This document shows, piece by piece, positions 1 through 7,942 of a DNA stretch of 64,000 nucleotides. The position numbers were made by a program, and so were the translations under genes. Numbering within the stretch: position 1 is the stretch's first letter; every line of letters begins with the position of its first letter. The notes under the pieces were generated by a model. It made no database searches, had not been told where the DNA came from, and saw only the letters and a list, made by a program, of their open reading frames with translations. The DNA comes from Actinomyces sp. AC-20-1 (GTDB lineage Bacteria > Actinomycetota > Actinomycetes > Actinomycetales > Actinomycetaceae), in contig NZ_JACJVC010000003.1 of NCBI RefSeq assembly GCF_023369555.1, forward strand, positions 124,001-188,000. Reading direction: 5' to 3'.

Positions 1-618
1 GACCCCCGCCAGGGCGGCGAGGTAGATGATCGAGTTCCACCCGACGTGCTGCCACACGTCGGACAGGACGTAGACGGGGACGAAGGCCCTGGTGTCGCCG
101 AGGAAGTTGACGCCCGTGACGCCCAGGGCGGCCAGGAGCCGCGTGAGCAGCCCGTCCGACGGGGACAGGAACACCTGCAGCATGCCGACGATGACGACCA
201 CCGAGATGAAGTGGGGCAAGTAGGTGATCGTCTGGATCCACCGCTTGACGCTGGAGCGCATCACCTGGTTGATGAGCAGGGCGAGCAGGATCGGGGCGAT
301 GAAACCGAGCACGAGCGTCGACACGGCGATGAGGACCGTGTTGCGCATGAGGGTGGTGAACATCGGCGAGTCGAAGAACTGCCGGAAGTACCTCAGCCCG
401 ACGAAGTCGCCGCCTGTGAGCCCCGCCTGGAAGTCGAGCTCCTTGAAGGCGAGCTGGATGCCGTACATGGGCACGTAGGAGAAGACGGCGACGAAGACGA
501 GCGCCGGCATCACCATGAGCCACAGCTGCCAGTAGCGCTTGACGTGGTCCGCCAGCCCCCGCCGCCTGCGCGGGGCGGCGGGAGGCCGGGTGCGCGTCAC
601 CTCTGTCGACAGGGGCAT
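1..618 (-). CDS. ABC transporter permease, LplB type (partial, 3' end outside window)
   Basis: Inner-membrane subunit of a CUT1-type oligosaccharide importer. About 206 codons are visible, read from an ATG at 616-618 to the window edge. After a basic N-terminal tail (about 30 residues, APRRRRG) come a first membrane helix and the family segment FAPILLALLINQV-like stretch, and PHFISVVVIVG and SDVWQHVGWNSIIYLAAL match LplB/YtcP-family permeases, as in the second copy at 49179-50177. The ATG shares one base with the TGA of the binding-protein gene upstream, so translation is coupled. The conserved EAA cytoplasmic loop and a probable LplC partner must lie left of the window. Family assignment is firm; substrate (arabinofuranosyl oligosaccharide) is inferred from the GH127 gene in the same operon. 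Confidence 0.9.
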   Translation of the reverse strand, partial: MPLSTEVTRTRPPAAPRRRRGLADHVKRYWQLWLMVMPALVFVAVFSYVPMYGIQLAFKELDFQAGLTGGDFVGLRYFRQFFDSPMFTTLMRNTVLIAVSTLVLGFIAPILLALLINQVMRSSVKRWIQTITYLPHFISVVVIVGMLQVFLSPSDGLLTRLLAALGVTGVNFLGDTRAFVPVYVLSDVWQHVGWNSIIYLAALAGV

Positions 619-2237
619 CACTTCGAGGCCATGTAGTCGTCGTAGTACTTCTGCATGCGCGCGATGTTGTCCTCGACGCCCGAGGCCAGGACCGCGGCGG
701 TGTAGTCCTCCCACTGCTCCTCGACGCCGCCGTGGACGAGCCACTCGGCGAACTGGGTCTGCGTGGTGTTGAGCATCGTCGTGCTCACCAGCGTCATCGC
801 GTTGTTGTCCTCGGCGGTCATCTTGATGAACTGCGTCGGGTAGACGTCCTTGTCCAGGTCCATGGAGTCGATGGCCTCCTGCAGGGGCACGGCCTCGTCG
901 ATGGCCTCCTGCAGGTCCGTGGGCAGCTCGACGTCGAGCTCGTCGCGGATGTACATGGGGCCGTTGTCGGCCAGGGTCGAGGTCCACTTCCACGTCGACG
1001 GGTCCGTGCCGTCCTCAGCGGGCAGGACCCTGTAGGTGGAGTCGTCCACCTTCTCGATGTTGGGGCCGATGTCGCCGAAGAGGACCTCGAGGCTCATCTC
1101 CTGGTCGTAGAACTGGTTGACGACCCTCAGGGCCGCCTCCTTGTTGCTGGCCGTGGCGGACACGAGGACCTGGTTGGCCGGGAAGTTCTCGCCGAAGCCG
1201 TCGTAGGACCAGGTGACGCGGTTGGTCTGGCCGGCCTTCTGCTTGAGCACGGGCATGGCCTCGTACTGCTCGTAGATCTCGGGCCCGAACCGGTCGGAGC
1301 GGGTCCACCCCCAGGTGAAGCCGACCGTGGCGGTGCCGTCGCCGGGCCCGCGGGCCACGGACTGGTAGGCGGAGTAGTCCTGCGTGAGGACCTCCTCGCT
1401 GACCAGGCCGGCGGCGTAGCACCTGGACAGGAAGACCATGAGGTCGCGGTAGCGCTCGTCGATGAGGAAGTTGGAGACCTTGCCGTTCTCCAGGAAGTAC
1501 CCCTGACCACCGCCCGAGGCGAGCGGCAGCCCGGTGGAGCCCAGCAGGAGGATGCACTGGAAGTAGCCGAACCCTCCGGTGCCGACCGGGCTCCAGTCCA
1601 TCGGGATGACCTTCTGCCCGGCCCCGGTGGGGTCCCCCTCCTTGAAGGCGACGAGCACGTCGTAGAGCTCGTCCCAGGTGGTCGGCATCTCCAGGCCGAG
1701 GGCGTCGAGCCAGACCCTGTTGATGTACTGGTGCTGGACGGTGGGCGGCCAGAACCGCTTGTATCCGGGGACGGCGTAGATGGCGCCGTTGGACTGGGTG
1801 GCGAGCGCGGTGAGCTCGGGCTTGGCCTCGAGCATCTGCTTGACGTTGGGGATGGCGTCAAGGTCGTCGGACAGGTCCTCGAAGAGGCTTCCGTAGGTGG
1901 CCAGGTCGGTGTCGACGATGGAGTTGGTGCCGACGATGAGGTCCGGGACGTCGCCGGCGGCGAGCATCGTGGACTTCTTCTGGTCCCAGTCGGCCGAGAC
2001 CTCCTCCCACTCGATGGTGACCCCGGCGACCTCCTCGAGCTTCTTGGTCCAGGCCATCTCCGCCATGGGCTTGGTCAGCGGGTGCTTGAGGGCGAGGACC
2101 CGCAGGACGTTGGGGTCCGAGGAGCCGGAGCCCGAGCCGCAGGCGGCCAGGGACCCTCCGGCCGCGGCGGCGGCAGCTGCTGCCGCGACGCCGCGCAGCA
2201 CGGTGCGGCGGCTGAGCATGAGGGGGCTGGTGGACAT
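618..2237 (-). CDS. Extracellular lipoprotein sugar-binding protein (LplA-like, CUT1)
   Basis: Solute-binding component that captures an oligosaccharide outside the cell for the LplB/LplC permeases. It has 539 residues, the long size typical of LplA-type binding proteins. The N-terminus has a twin-arginine-like SRRTVLRG, an alanine-rich hydrophobic core and a lipobox ending SLAAC at about residue 32, so it is a lipid-anchored exported protein. The ATG at 2237 is chosen over an upstream in-frame start because AAGGAGAG lies just ahead of it and the signal peptide then starts normally. It follows GH127 by 47 bases and overlaps the permease start by one base, so the order is GH127, binding protein, permease. 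Ligand unknown; the operon points to arabinofuranose-containing oligosaccharides. Confidence 0.9.
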   Translation of the reverse strand: MSTSPLMLSRRTVLRGVAAAAAAAAAGGSLAACGSGSGSSDPNVLRVLALKHPLTKPMAEMAWTKKLEEVAGVTIEWEEVSADWDQKKSTMLAAGDVPDLIVGTNSIVDTDLATYGSLFEDLSDDLDAIPNVKQMLEAKPELTALATQSNGAIYAVPGYKRFWPPTVQHQYINRVWLDALGLEMPTTWDELYDVLVAFKEGDPTGAGQKVIPMDWSPVGTGGFGYFQCILLLGSTGLPLASGGGQGYFLENGKVSNFLIDERYRDLMVFLSRCYAAGLVSEEVLTQDYSAYQSVARGPGDGTATVGFTWGWTRSDRFGPEIYEQYEAMPVLKQKAGQTNRVTWSYDGFGENFPANQVLVSATASNKEAALRVVNQFYDQEMSLEVLFGDIGPNIEKVDDSTYRVLPAEDGTDPSTWKWTSTLADNGPMYIRDELDVELPTDLQEAIDEAVPLQEAIDSMDLDKDVYPTQFIKMTAEDNNAMTLVSTTMLNTTQTQFAEWLVHGGVEEQWEDYTAAVLASGVEDNIARMQKYYDDYMASK

Positions 2238-2284
2238 CGTTCTCTCCTTTGAGTGACGCGTGTGTGGGGACGGTGGTAGGAGGG

Positions 2285-4231
2285 TCAGGTGGTCGGGATC
2301 CACACGCGCATGGCGCCGGTCCCCCGGTTTCCCCAGGTGGAGAAGGGCACGAGCTCGATGTCGACGCGGCGGGTGGTGGTGCCCGTCCGGTCCCAGGAGG
2401 CGGGCGGGTAGAGCCGGGTCTCAGGGGCGCGGACGTGGGCGGCGGCGCGCAGGCGCGGGGCGGGGGCGCCGTCCTCGAGCGGCAGGGTGGCGACCTCGGG
2501 CCGCTCGGGCAGGAGGACGTCGTCGACTCCGACGCCGTCGGGCAGGTCGGCCTGCTCGAGGCAGTAGACGACCGGGCCGCGCTCGAGCGCGACGCAGCCG
2601 CGCACCGCGTCGACGCGGGAGTTCGCCCGCGTCCAGCGGGGCTCGAGGGGCAGGCTCAGCACGGCGCCGTCGACCTCCTCGGCTCTCAGCAGGACGCGCC
2701 CGTCGCGGTGCTCCTGCTCCGAGACCGGCCGCCGGGAGCCTCCGGCGGCCACCGTCGCCCCCTCGGCCCAGGCCGGGACGCGCACGCTCACGCCGGTTCC
2801 GGTGGGCAGGGGCGTGCCGTGCACCGCCAGGCGGACCTCGCCGTCGGCCGGGTAGCCGGTGGTGACCTCGAGGACGCCCCCGCCCAGGGCACCGGGCAGG
2901 TCGATCTCGCAGGCGACGAGCTGGTGCAGCTCGAGGAGGCTCCCGTCGAGGACGCTGGCCACGTAGGCGCCCACCTGGGCGAGGGTGCGGGCGATGTTGG
3001 GCGGGCAGCAGGCGCAGGAGTACCACGGCTGGCGCTGGGCCGGTGCGTTCTCCTCGCTGAAGCGGTCGGGCCGGCGCTGCATGGGGTTGGAGTAGAAGAA
3101 CCGGGTGCCGGTCCCGTCGAGTGAGGCGGCCAGGGCGTTGTAGAGCTCGCGCTCGATGACGTCGTCGTAACGGCGGTCGCTGCCGGCGAGCTGCATGCGC
3201 CAGGTCCAGTGCAGGTCGGCGACCGTCGCGCAGGTCTCGGCGTAGGCGCGGTCCGCGGGCAGCTCGTAGTCGTTGCCGAAGGACTCGTCGCGGTGGCGCG
3301 AGCCGAAGGCGCCGGAGAGGTACATCTTGCGCTCGTGGGCGCGGTCCCACTGCTCGAGCATGACCTCGTGGAGGAGCTCCTCGCCCGTCTCGAGGTAGAG
3401 GTCGGTGACTCCGGCGTTGAGGTAGAGCTGGCGCACCGCGTGCCCGGTGGGGTCGGTGCCCTCGCGCACGCCCGTGTGGTCCTGGTAGTAGCGGTGACCG
3501 AAGCCCTTGTCTGGCAGGATGTCGCGTCCGCGCTGGTTGACCAGGTGCTCGGCCAGGCGCAGCCAGCGCTCCTGGCCCGTGTGGCGGAAGAGCTCGACGA
3601 GAGCGGTCTCGATCTCCGGGTGCCCGGGAACCCCGTCCTCGCGGCCGGGGCCGAAGCGGCGCTCGACGAGGGCCGCGAAGGCGGTGGCGACCCGGAGGAG
3701 GTCCTTGCGCCCGGTGGCCCGGTCGAGGGCGACGGCGGCCTGGATCATGTGCCCCAGGACGTACATCTCGTGGGTCCAGTCGAGCTCGGCGAAACGCTTG
3801 TCCGGGTGGACGCCCTGGATCCAGGAGTGGCAGTAGCCGGAGTCCTCCTGGACCCGCTGGACCAGGCCGATGACCCCGTCCAGCCAGTCGTCGAAGGCGT
3901 GGGTGCCCGAGCGGGCGGTCTCCCAGGCAACAGCCTCGATGACCTTGTAGAGGTCCGAGTCCGCGAAGACCCAGCCGGAGTAGTCGGCACCGGACTCGCC
4001 GACGACGCGGCGCAGGTTGTTGAGCACGCCGGAGGCCTCGAGGTTGACGATGCAGTGCGGGATGGTGGCGGTGGCGTTGCGGGTCTGCCAGCGCCCGAGC
4101 AGGCTGTCGGGGGCGATGCGCACGGCACGGACCGGGAGCGGGGCGCGTCGGGCGCGCTGTGAGGACTGCGCTGGTGCGGCGGGGGCCGCGAGAGGGGCGG
4201 CGCCGGCCCGCCCGTCGGTGAGCGACGTCAT
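2285..4231 (-). CDS. GH127 (DUF1680) beta-L-arabinofuranosidase
   Basis: Retaining glycosidase that releases L-arabinofuranose from beta-linked arabino-oligosaccharides, probably in the cytoplasm since no signal peptide is visible. At 648 residues it has the usual GH127 length. The family's zinc/cysteine catalytic site can be seen: a Glu-Thr-Cys triplet in AYAETCATVADLHW and the Cys-Cys pair in SCACCPPNIART, which in characterised GH127 enzymes bind zinc and supply the nucleophile Cys. The start at 4231 is chosen because GGAGG sits eight bases before it; ATGs at 4237 and 4246 are alternatives. First gene of the minus-strand operon with the importer, preceded by an operator/-35 element at 4277-4291. 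Sequence-only evidence cannot separate GH127 from close relatives such as GH146, but the Cys motif favours this superfamily. Confidence 0.9.
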   Translation of the reverse strand: MTSLTDGRAGAAPLAAPAAPAQSSQRARRAPLPVRAVRIAPDSLLGRWQTRNATATIPHCIVNLEASGVLNNLRRVVGESGADYSGWVFADSDLYKVIEAVAWETARSGTHAFDDWLDGVIGLVQRVQEDSGYCHSWIQGVHPDKRFAELDWTHEMYVLGHMIQAAVALDRATGRKDLLRVATAFAALVERRFGPGREDGVPGHPEIETALVELFRHTGQERWLRLAEHLVNQRGRDILPDKGFGHRYYQDHTGVREGTDPTGHAVRQLYLNAGVTDLYLETGEELLHEVMLEQWDRAHERKMYLSGAFGSRHRDESFGNDYELPADRAYAETCATVADLHWTWRMQLAGSDRRYDDVIERELYNALAASLDGTGTRFFYSNPMQRRPDRFSEENAPAQRQPWYSCACCPPNIARTLAQVGAYVASVLDGSLLELHQLVACEIDLPGALGGGVLEVTTGYPADGEVRLAVHGTPLPTGTGVSVRVPAWAEGATVAAGGSRRPVSEQEHRDGRVLLRAEEVDGAVLSLPLEPRWTRANSRVDAVRGCVALERGPVVYCLEQADLPDGVGVDDVLLPERPEVATLPLEDGAPAPRLRAAAHVRAPETRLYPPASWDRTGTTTRRVDIELVPFSTWGNRGTGAMRVWIPTT

Positions 4232-4276
4232 CGTCATCTCCTCCATCGTTGTGACGGCGACATCATGGAATCGATG

Positions 4277-4291
4277 ATGAAACGTTGTCAA
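4277..4291 (-). promoter_or_regulatory. LacI-type operator overlapping a consensus -35 box, ahead of GH127
   Basis: Read on the minus strand this is TTGACAACGTTTCAT, a near-perfect palindrome centred on ACGT (TGAC AACGTT TCA). The identical 15-mer occurs at 6564-6578 ahead of GH27. TTGACA is a perfect -35 hexamer; 18 bases downstream lies CATGAT as a possible -10. A repressor bound here would block RNA polymerase. The two LacI genes lying between the two copies are the natural candidates to bind. Confidence 0.75.
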
Positions 4292-4409
4292 CCACATTCG
4301 GAGAAGTCCGACGTCCGTCGTCATCCAGCTGAGCCCGGCCCGTCGACCGCACCACGCCCTCCGGGGCGCGCACCGCCGCCCCCGCATCGGGGCAGAGCCC
4401 CGGCCGCGG

Positions 4410-5417
4410 TCAGAGGCTCGAGTCCCGCACGACCAGGCGTGTGGGCGCGGGCCCCACAGGCCCCGGGTCGCGCCCCTCGAGGCGCGCGACGAGGACATCG
4501 ACGGCCGCTGAGGCCATCGCCACCGTGCCCGGGTCCACCGTGGTGAGCGCCGGCCAGGCGAACTCGCCCTCGGTCGTGTTGTCGAAGCCCGTCACGGCGA
4601 CGTCCTCGGGCACGCGCCGCCCCACCGACAGCAGCGCCCTGAGCACCCCCAGCGCGACGGCGTCGTTGATGCACATGAGGGCGTCGAAAGGCACCCCTGA
4701 GCGCAGCAGCCCGATCGTCGACTCGAGCCCGGTGTCACAGCGGTCCCAGTCCTCGCCATTGACGACGAGGGCCGGGTCGACCTCGAGCCCGGCCTCCTCG
4801 TGGGCCCGGACGTAGGCGGCGTACCGCGGGCCCCCGTCGTCCCAGGTGCGCGCCATGAAGCCGATCCTCCTGCGCCCGGAGGCCAGGAGGTGGCGGGCGG
4901 CCGCGAGGCAGCCGTTGAACTCGTCCATGGGCACGTGGTCCAGGCCGCGGGTCGGGTAGGAGCCCATCTGGACCACGGGCAGCGGGGGCGTGCGCCCAGC
5001 CATCAGCTCGTCGCCCAGGAAGTGGGGGCACAGCAGCACGCCGTCGGCGTCGTTCGTCGTCACCCCCATGACGGCGTCGAGCTCGGCCGCGGCGTCGTCG
5101 TCCGTCACCCGGACCGTCGAGCGCAGCCCGCGGGCCCCCAGCTGCTCGATGAGCGCCTCCGCGCACCGGCTGAAGTAGGGCTGGCGCAGGTTGGGCACGA
5201 CGACGGCGATGCGCCCGGGAGCACCGGTCACCAGGGCCCGGGCGGCCTCCGAGGGCACGTAGCCGAGCGCCTCGGCCGCCTCGCGCACCCGCCTGCGCGT
5301 GTCCTGCGACAGGCGGGTCGTGCCCGTCCTGCCGGTGCGCGACAGCGCCGTCGAGGCCGTGGAGACGGAGACGCCCGCAGCCTCGGCCACGTCGCGCAGG
5401 CGGACCCTCCCGCTCAT
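4410..5417 (-). CDS. LacI-family transcriptional regulator
   Basis: DNA-binding regulator of 335 residues. The N-terminal helix-turn-helix reads VRLRDVAEAAGVSVSTASTALS and is followed by the hinge helix and a periplasmic-binding-protein-like effector domain ending in VPEDVAVTGFDNTTEGEFAWPALTTVDP, all standard for the family. Its ATG overlaps the stop of the upstream LacI gene by four bases (ATGA), so the two are co-translated. It lies between the two copies of the 15-bp operator (4277 and 6564) and probably binds one or both; which of the two LacI proteins does so cannot be told from sequence. An effector such as an arabino- or galacto-oligosaccharide is inferred only from neighbours. Confidence 0.93.
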   Translation of the reverse strand: MSGRVRLRDVAEAAGVSVSTASTALSRTGRTGTTRLSQDTRRRVREAAEALGYVPSEAARALVTGAPGRIAVVVPNLRQPYFSRCAEALIEQLGARGLRSTVRVTDDDAAAELDAVMGVTTNDADGVLLCPHFLGDELMAGRTPPLPVVQMGSYPTRGLDHVPMDEFNGCLAAARHLLASGRRRIGFMARTWDDGGPRYAAYVRAHEEAGLEVDPALVVNGEDWDRCDTGLESTIGLLRSGVPFDALMCINDAVALGVLRALLSVGRRVPEDVAVTGFDNTTEGEFAWPALTTVDPGTVAMASAAVDVLVARLEGRDPGPVGPAPTRLVVRDSSL

Positions 5418-6439
5418 GACGCACCCGCCGTGCCGCCGGCCACCGGACCGGCGCCGAGCGTGGACTCGCGCCGCACGAGCGAGGGGGCCAGGACGCAGAC
5501 CTCCCCGGCCCCGTCGGCACCGGCCCCGCCGCCCATCCTGCGCTCGAGGCTGGACAGGGCCGCGCGGGCGATCTCATCGACAGGGAAGACGAGGGAGGTG
5601 AGCGACGGCGAGGAGAAGCGGCCGTCCTCGAGCCCGCCGCAGCCGCACACGGCCAGGCTCCCGGGCACACTCACCCCGGCACGGCGCAGCCCTGCGGCCA
5701 GGCCGAGCGCGAGGTCGTCGTCGGCGCAGACCACGACGTCGGGTACGGGGGCCATGCCCGCCACGACGGGAGCCAGGGCATGGCCCTCGGCGCGCGTGGC
5801 GCGGGGACCGGTCTCCAGCAGGCCCGACCCCGGCATCCGGGCCAGCAGCTCCGCGACGTAGGAGCCCTCGCGGCCCGCCCCGGGCCCGAGGACCAGCGGC
5901 CGCTCCAGCCTCAGGGCCCGCAGGTGGCGCGACATGATGTCGGCGCCGTGGGCGAGGTCGAGCCTCACGCCGCCGTCGTGGCGGGTGCGACCGTCCTCCC
6001 GCCACCAGCCGGCCCGGCACACCGGGACCGACGAGAGGCTCCCGACCTCCGTGAGGTCGTCGTGCACGTCACCGAGGACCAGGGCGCCGTCGAAGGAGGT
6101 CGCCTGCTCGGTGAGGACCTGGGCGACGCGCTCCGGCTCATGACCGCAGGGCTCGATGGCGACCCTCAGCCCGCGGCGGTCGGCCTCCAGGACCACGGCC
6201 TGGACGAGCCCCGTGACCCAGCCCGCACGCATGTCGGGCACGAGCACAGCCACGGTCGAGGTGCGCCCCGTGCGCAGGGAGCGCGCCAGGGCGTTGGGCC
6301 GCCACCCGAGCTCCTCGACCGCCGCCGTCACACGGCTGCGCAGCCGGGGGGAGACGTTCGGCTCACCGTTGACGACGCGGGAGACGGACTTGAGCGACAC
6401 GCCCGCACGGTCGGCGACCTGCCGCATCGTGACCGTCAC
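5414..6439 (-). CDS. LacI-family transcriptional regulator (first of a tandem pair)
   Basis: Second full-length LacI regulator, 341 residues from a GTG at 6439 that has a GGAAGGCGGG-like ribosome site upstream; an ATG at 6427 is an alternative. The helix-turn-helix MRQVADRAGVSLKSVSRVVNG is textbook. The effector domain is intact but rather divergent (for example a CGCGGLEDG stretch where most members have GFDD or GYDD), suggesting a different ligand from its partner. It is first in the two-gene regulator operon and faces GH27 divergently across 183 bases that contain the operator at 6564-6578, so autoregulation is likely. Confidence 0.92.
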   Translation of the reverse strand: MTVTMRQVADRAGVSLKSVSRVVNGEPNVSPRLRSRVTAAVEELGWRPNALARSLRTGRTSTVAVLVPDMRAGWVTGLVQAVVLEADRRGLRVAIEPCGHEPERVAQVLTEQATSFDGALVLGDVHDDLTEVGSLSSVPVCRAGWWREDGRTRHDGGVRLDLAHGADIMSRHLRALRLERPLVLGPGAGREGSYVAELLARMPGSGLLETGPRATRAEGHALAPVVAGMAPVPDVVVCADDDLALGLAAGLRRAGVSVPGSLAVCGCGGLEDGRFSSPSLTSLVFPVDEIARAALSSLERRMGGGAGADGAGEVCVLAPSLVRRESTLGAGPVAGGTAGAS

Positions 6440-6563
6440 CAGAGTCCCGCCTTCCTGCACGGCGCCACCGCCTGCGTGGGCCACGCTAGCGACTCCGCCC
6501 GCACCGCGCTCCCGGTCCCGGGCCCGGGACCGCATGGGGACGGCCTCAGCGCCCACCAGATGA

Positions 6564-6578
6564 TTGACAACGTTTCAT
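6564..6578 (+). promoter_or_regulatory. LacI-type operator overlapping a consensus -35 box, ahead of GH27/GH31
   Basis: TTGACAACGTTTCAT, identical over 15 bases to the site upstream of GH127 (4277-4291, opposite strand). The TTGACA doubles as -35 for plus-strand transcription toward GH27, whose ATG is at 6623; AGGATA 18 bases further is a weak -10. Its position between divergent LacI and GH27 genes allows repression of both. Confidence 0.75.
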
Positions 6579-6622
6579 TCTCCGTTGAGGATAAGGGTCC
6601 CACAACGACGTGAGGAGCACCC

Positions 6623-7918
6623 ATGACGACGCCGTCCCCCCGCCCCGCCACCTTCCCGCCCCGCGGCTGGAACTCCTGGGACTGCTTCGGCGGGTCCGTC
6701 ACCGAGGCCGAGGTCCTCGACAACGCCCGCTTCATGAGGGACCACCTGCTCACGCACGGCTGGGACACCGTTGTCGTCGACATCCAGTGGTACGAGCCGG
6801 ACCCCGGGCACGGCGGTTACAACGATGTGTCCCGGGCCGTCATCGACGCCTACGGCCGTCCCCTGCCCGCGCCCGGGCGGTTCCCGTCCGCCGCGTCAGG
6901 ACGCGGCTTCGAGCCGCTGGCCGACGCCGTGCACGCCATGGGGCTGCGCTTCGGGGTGCACCTCATGCGCGGCGTGCCCCAGGCAGCCGTCGCCGCCGCG
7001 ACCCCCGTGCTCGGCACCGGGCTCACCGCGCGCGACATCGCGGCCCCGCCCTCGCAGCGCTGCCCCTGGAACCCGGACAACGAGGGGGTCCTGCCCGACC
7101 ACCCCGGCTCACAGGCCTGGTACGACTCCGTCTTCGCGCTCCTGGCGGCCTGGGGCGTGGACCTGGTCAAGGTCGACGACGTCCTCTACCCGCCGATCCG
7201 GCGCGCCGACATCGCCATGATCCGCACCGCCATCGAGCGCTGCGGCCGCCCCATGGTCCTCAGCCTGTCCCCCGGCAAGGCCCTGTCCCTCGAGCAGGAC
7301 GAGTTCCTCCACGCCCACGCCCAGGCGTGGCGAGTCTCCGACGACCTGTGGGACCGCTGGCCGAGCGTCGTCGAGCAGTTCCAGCGGGCGGCGCGCTGGG
7401 CGCGCTCCCAGTCCGACACCGGCGTCGGCGACCTCGACATGCTCCCCCTGGGCCGCATCGGCGTGCGCGCGCACGTCGGCGAGCCGCGCCACTCGCGCCT
7501 GACCCATGACGAGCAGCGCACGATGCTCACCCTGTGGTCCATCGCCCGCTCCCCCCTCATGATGGGTGGGCACCTGCCCGCCTCCCCGCCCGAGACCATC
7601 GCCCTGCTCCAGGCGGACGCCGTCCTCGCCGTCGACGAGCGCGGCAGCGGCTGTCGCGAGATCATCCGGGACCAGGGCCTCGTCGTCTGGCGCTCCACTG
7701 TGCGCCCGGCGGTCCCCGGCGCCGCGTCCCAGGAGGTCCGCGCCGTCTTCAACCTCGACGACGGCCGCGTGACGCACCGGCTGCACGTCGACGACCTCGG
7801 CCTGCCCGGGCGCACGAGCCTGCTCACCGACCTGTGGACCGGGGAGCGGGTCCCCGTCACCGACGGCTGGTGGCGCACGAGCCTGCCCGCCCACGGCTGC
7901 GCCATGGTCGCCACCTGA
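6623..7918 (+). CDS. GH27 alpha-galactosidase / beta-L-arabinopyranosidase family enzyme
   Basis: Retaining glycosidase of 431 residues removing terminal alpha-D-galactose or the stereochemically similar beta-L-arabinopyranose. The N-terminus RGWNSWDCFGGSV is the GH27 hallmark; the nucleophile is expected in LVKVDDVLYP (about residue 190) and the acid/base in WRVSDDLWDRW (about residue 240). The C-terminal third looks like the usual beta-sandwich. No signal peptide. The ATG at 6623 has GAGGAG seven bases before it. A GH31 gene follows after 24 bases, and the operator at 6564 links it to the GH127 operon. Given the arabinose-rich context, arabinopyranosidase activity is as plausible as alpha-galactosidase. 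Confidence 0.88.
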   Translation: MTTPSPRPATFPPRGWNSWDCFGGSVTEAEVLDNARFMRDHLLTHGWDTVVVDIQWYEPDPGHGGYNDVSRAVIDAYGRPLPAPGRFPSAASGRGFEPLADAVHAMGLRFGVHLMRGVPQAAVAAATPVLGTGLTARDIAAPPSQRCPWNPDNEGVLPDHPGSQAWYDSVFALLAAWGVDLVKVDDVLYPPIRRADIAMIRTAIERCGRPMVLSLSPGKALSLEQDEFLHAHAQAWRVSDDLWDRWPSVVEQFQRAARWARSQSDTGVGDLDMLPLGRIGVRAHVGEPRHSRLTHDEQRTMLTLWSIARSPLMMGGHLPASPPETIALLQADAVLAVDERGSGCREIIRDQGLVVWRSTVRPAVPGAASQEVRAVFNLDDGRVTHRLHVDDLGLPGRTSLLTDLWTGERVPVTDGWWRTSLPAHGCAMVAT

Positions 7919-7942
7919 GCCCTAACACGAGCGAGGACCCTC

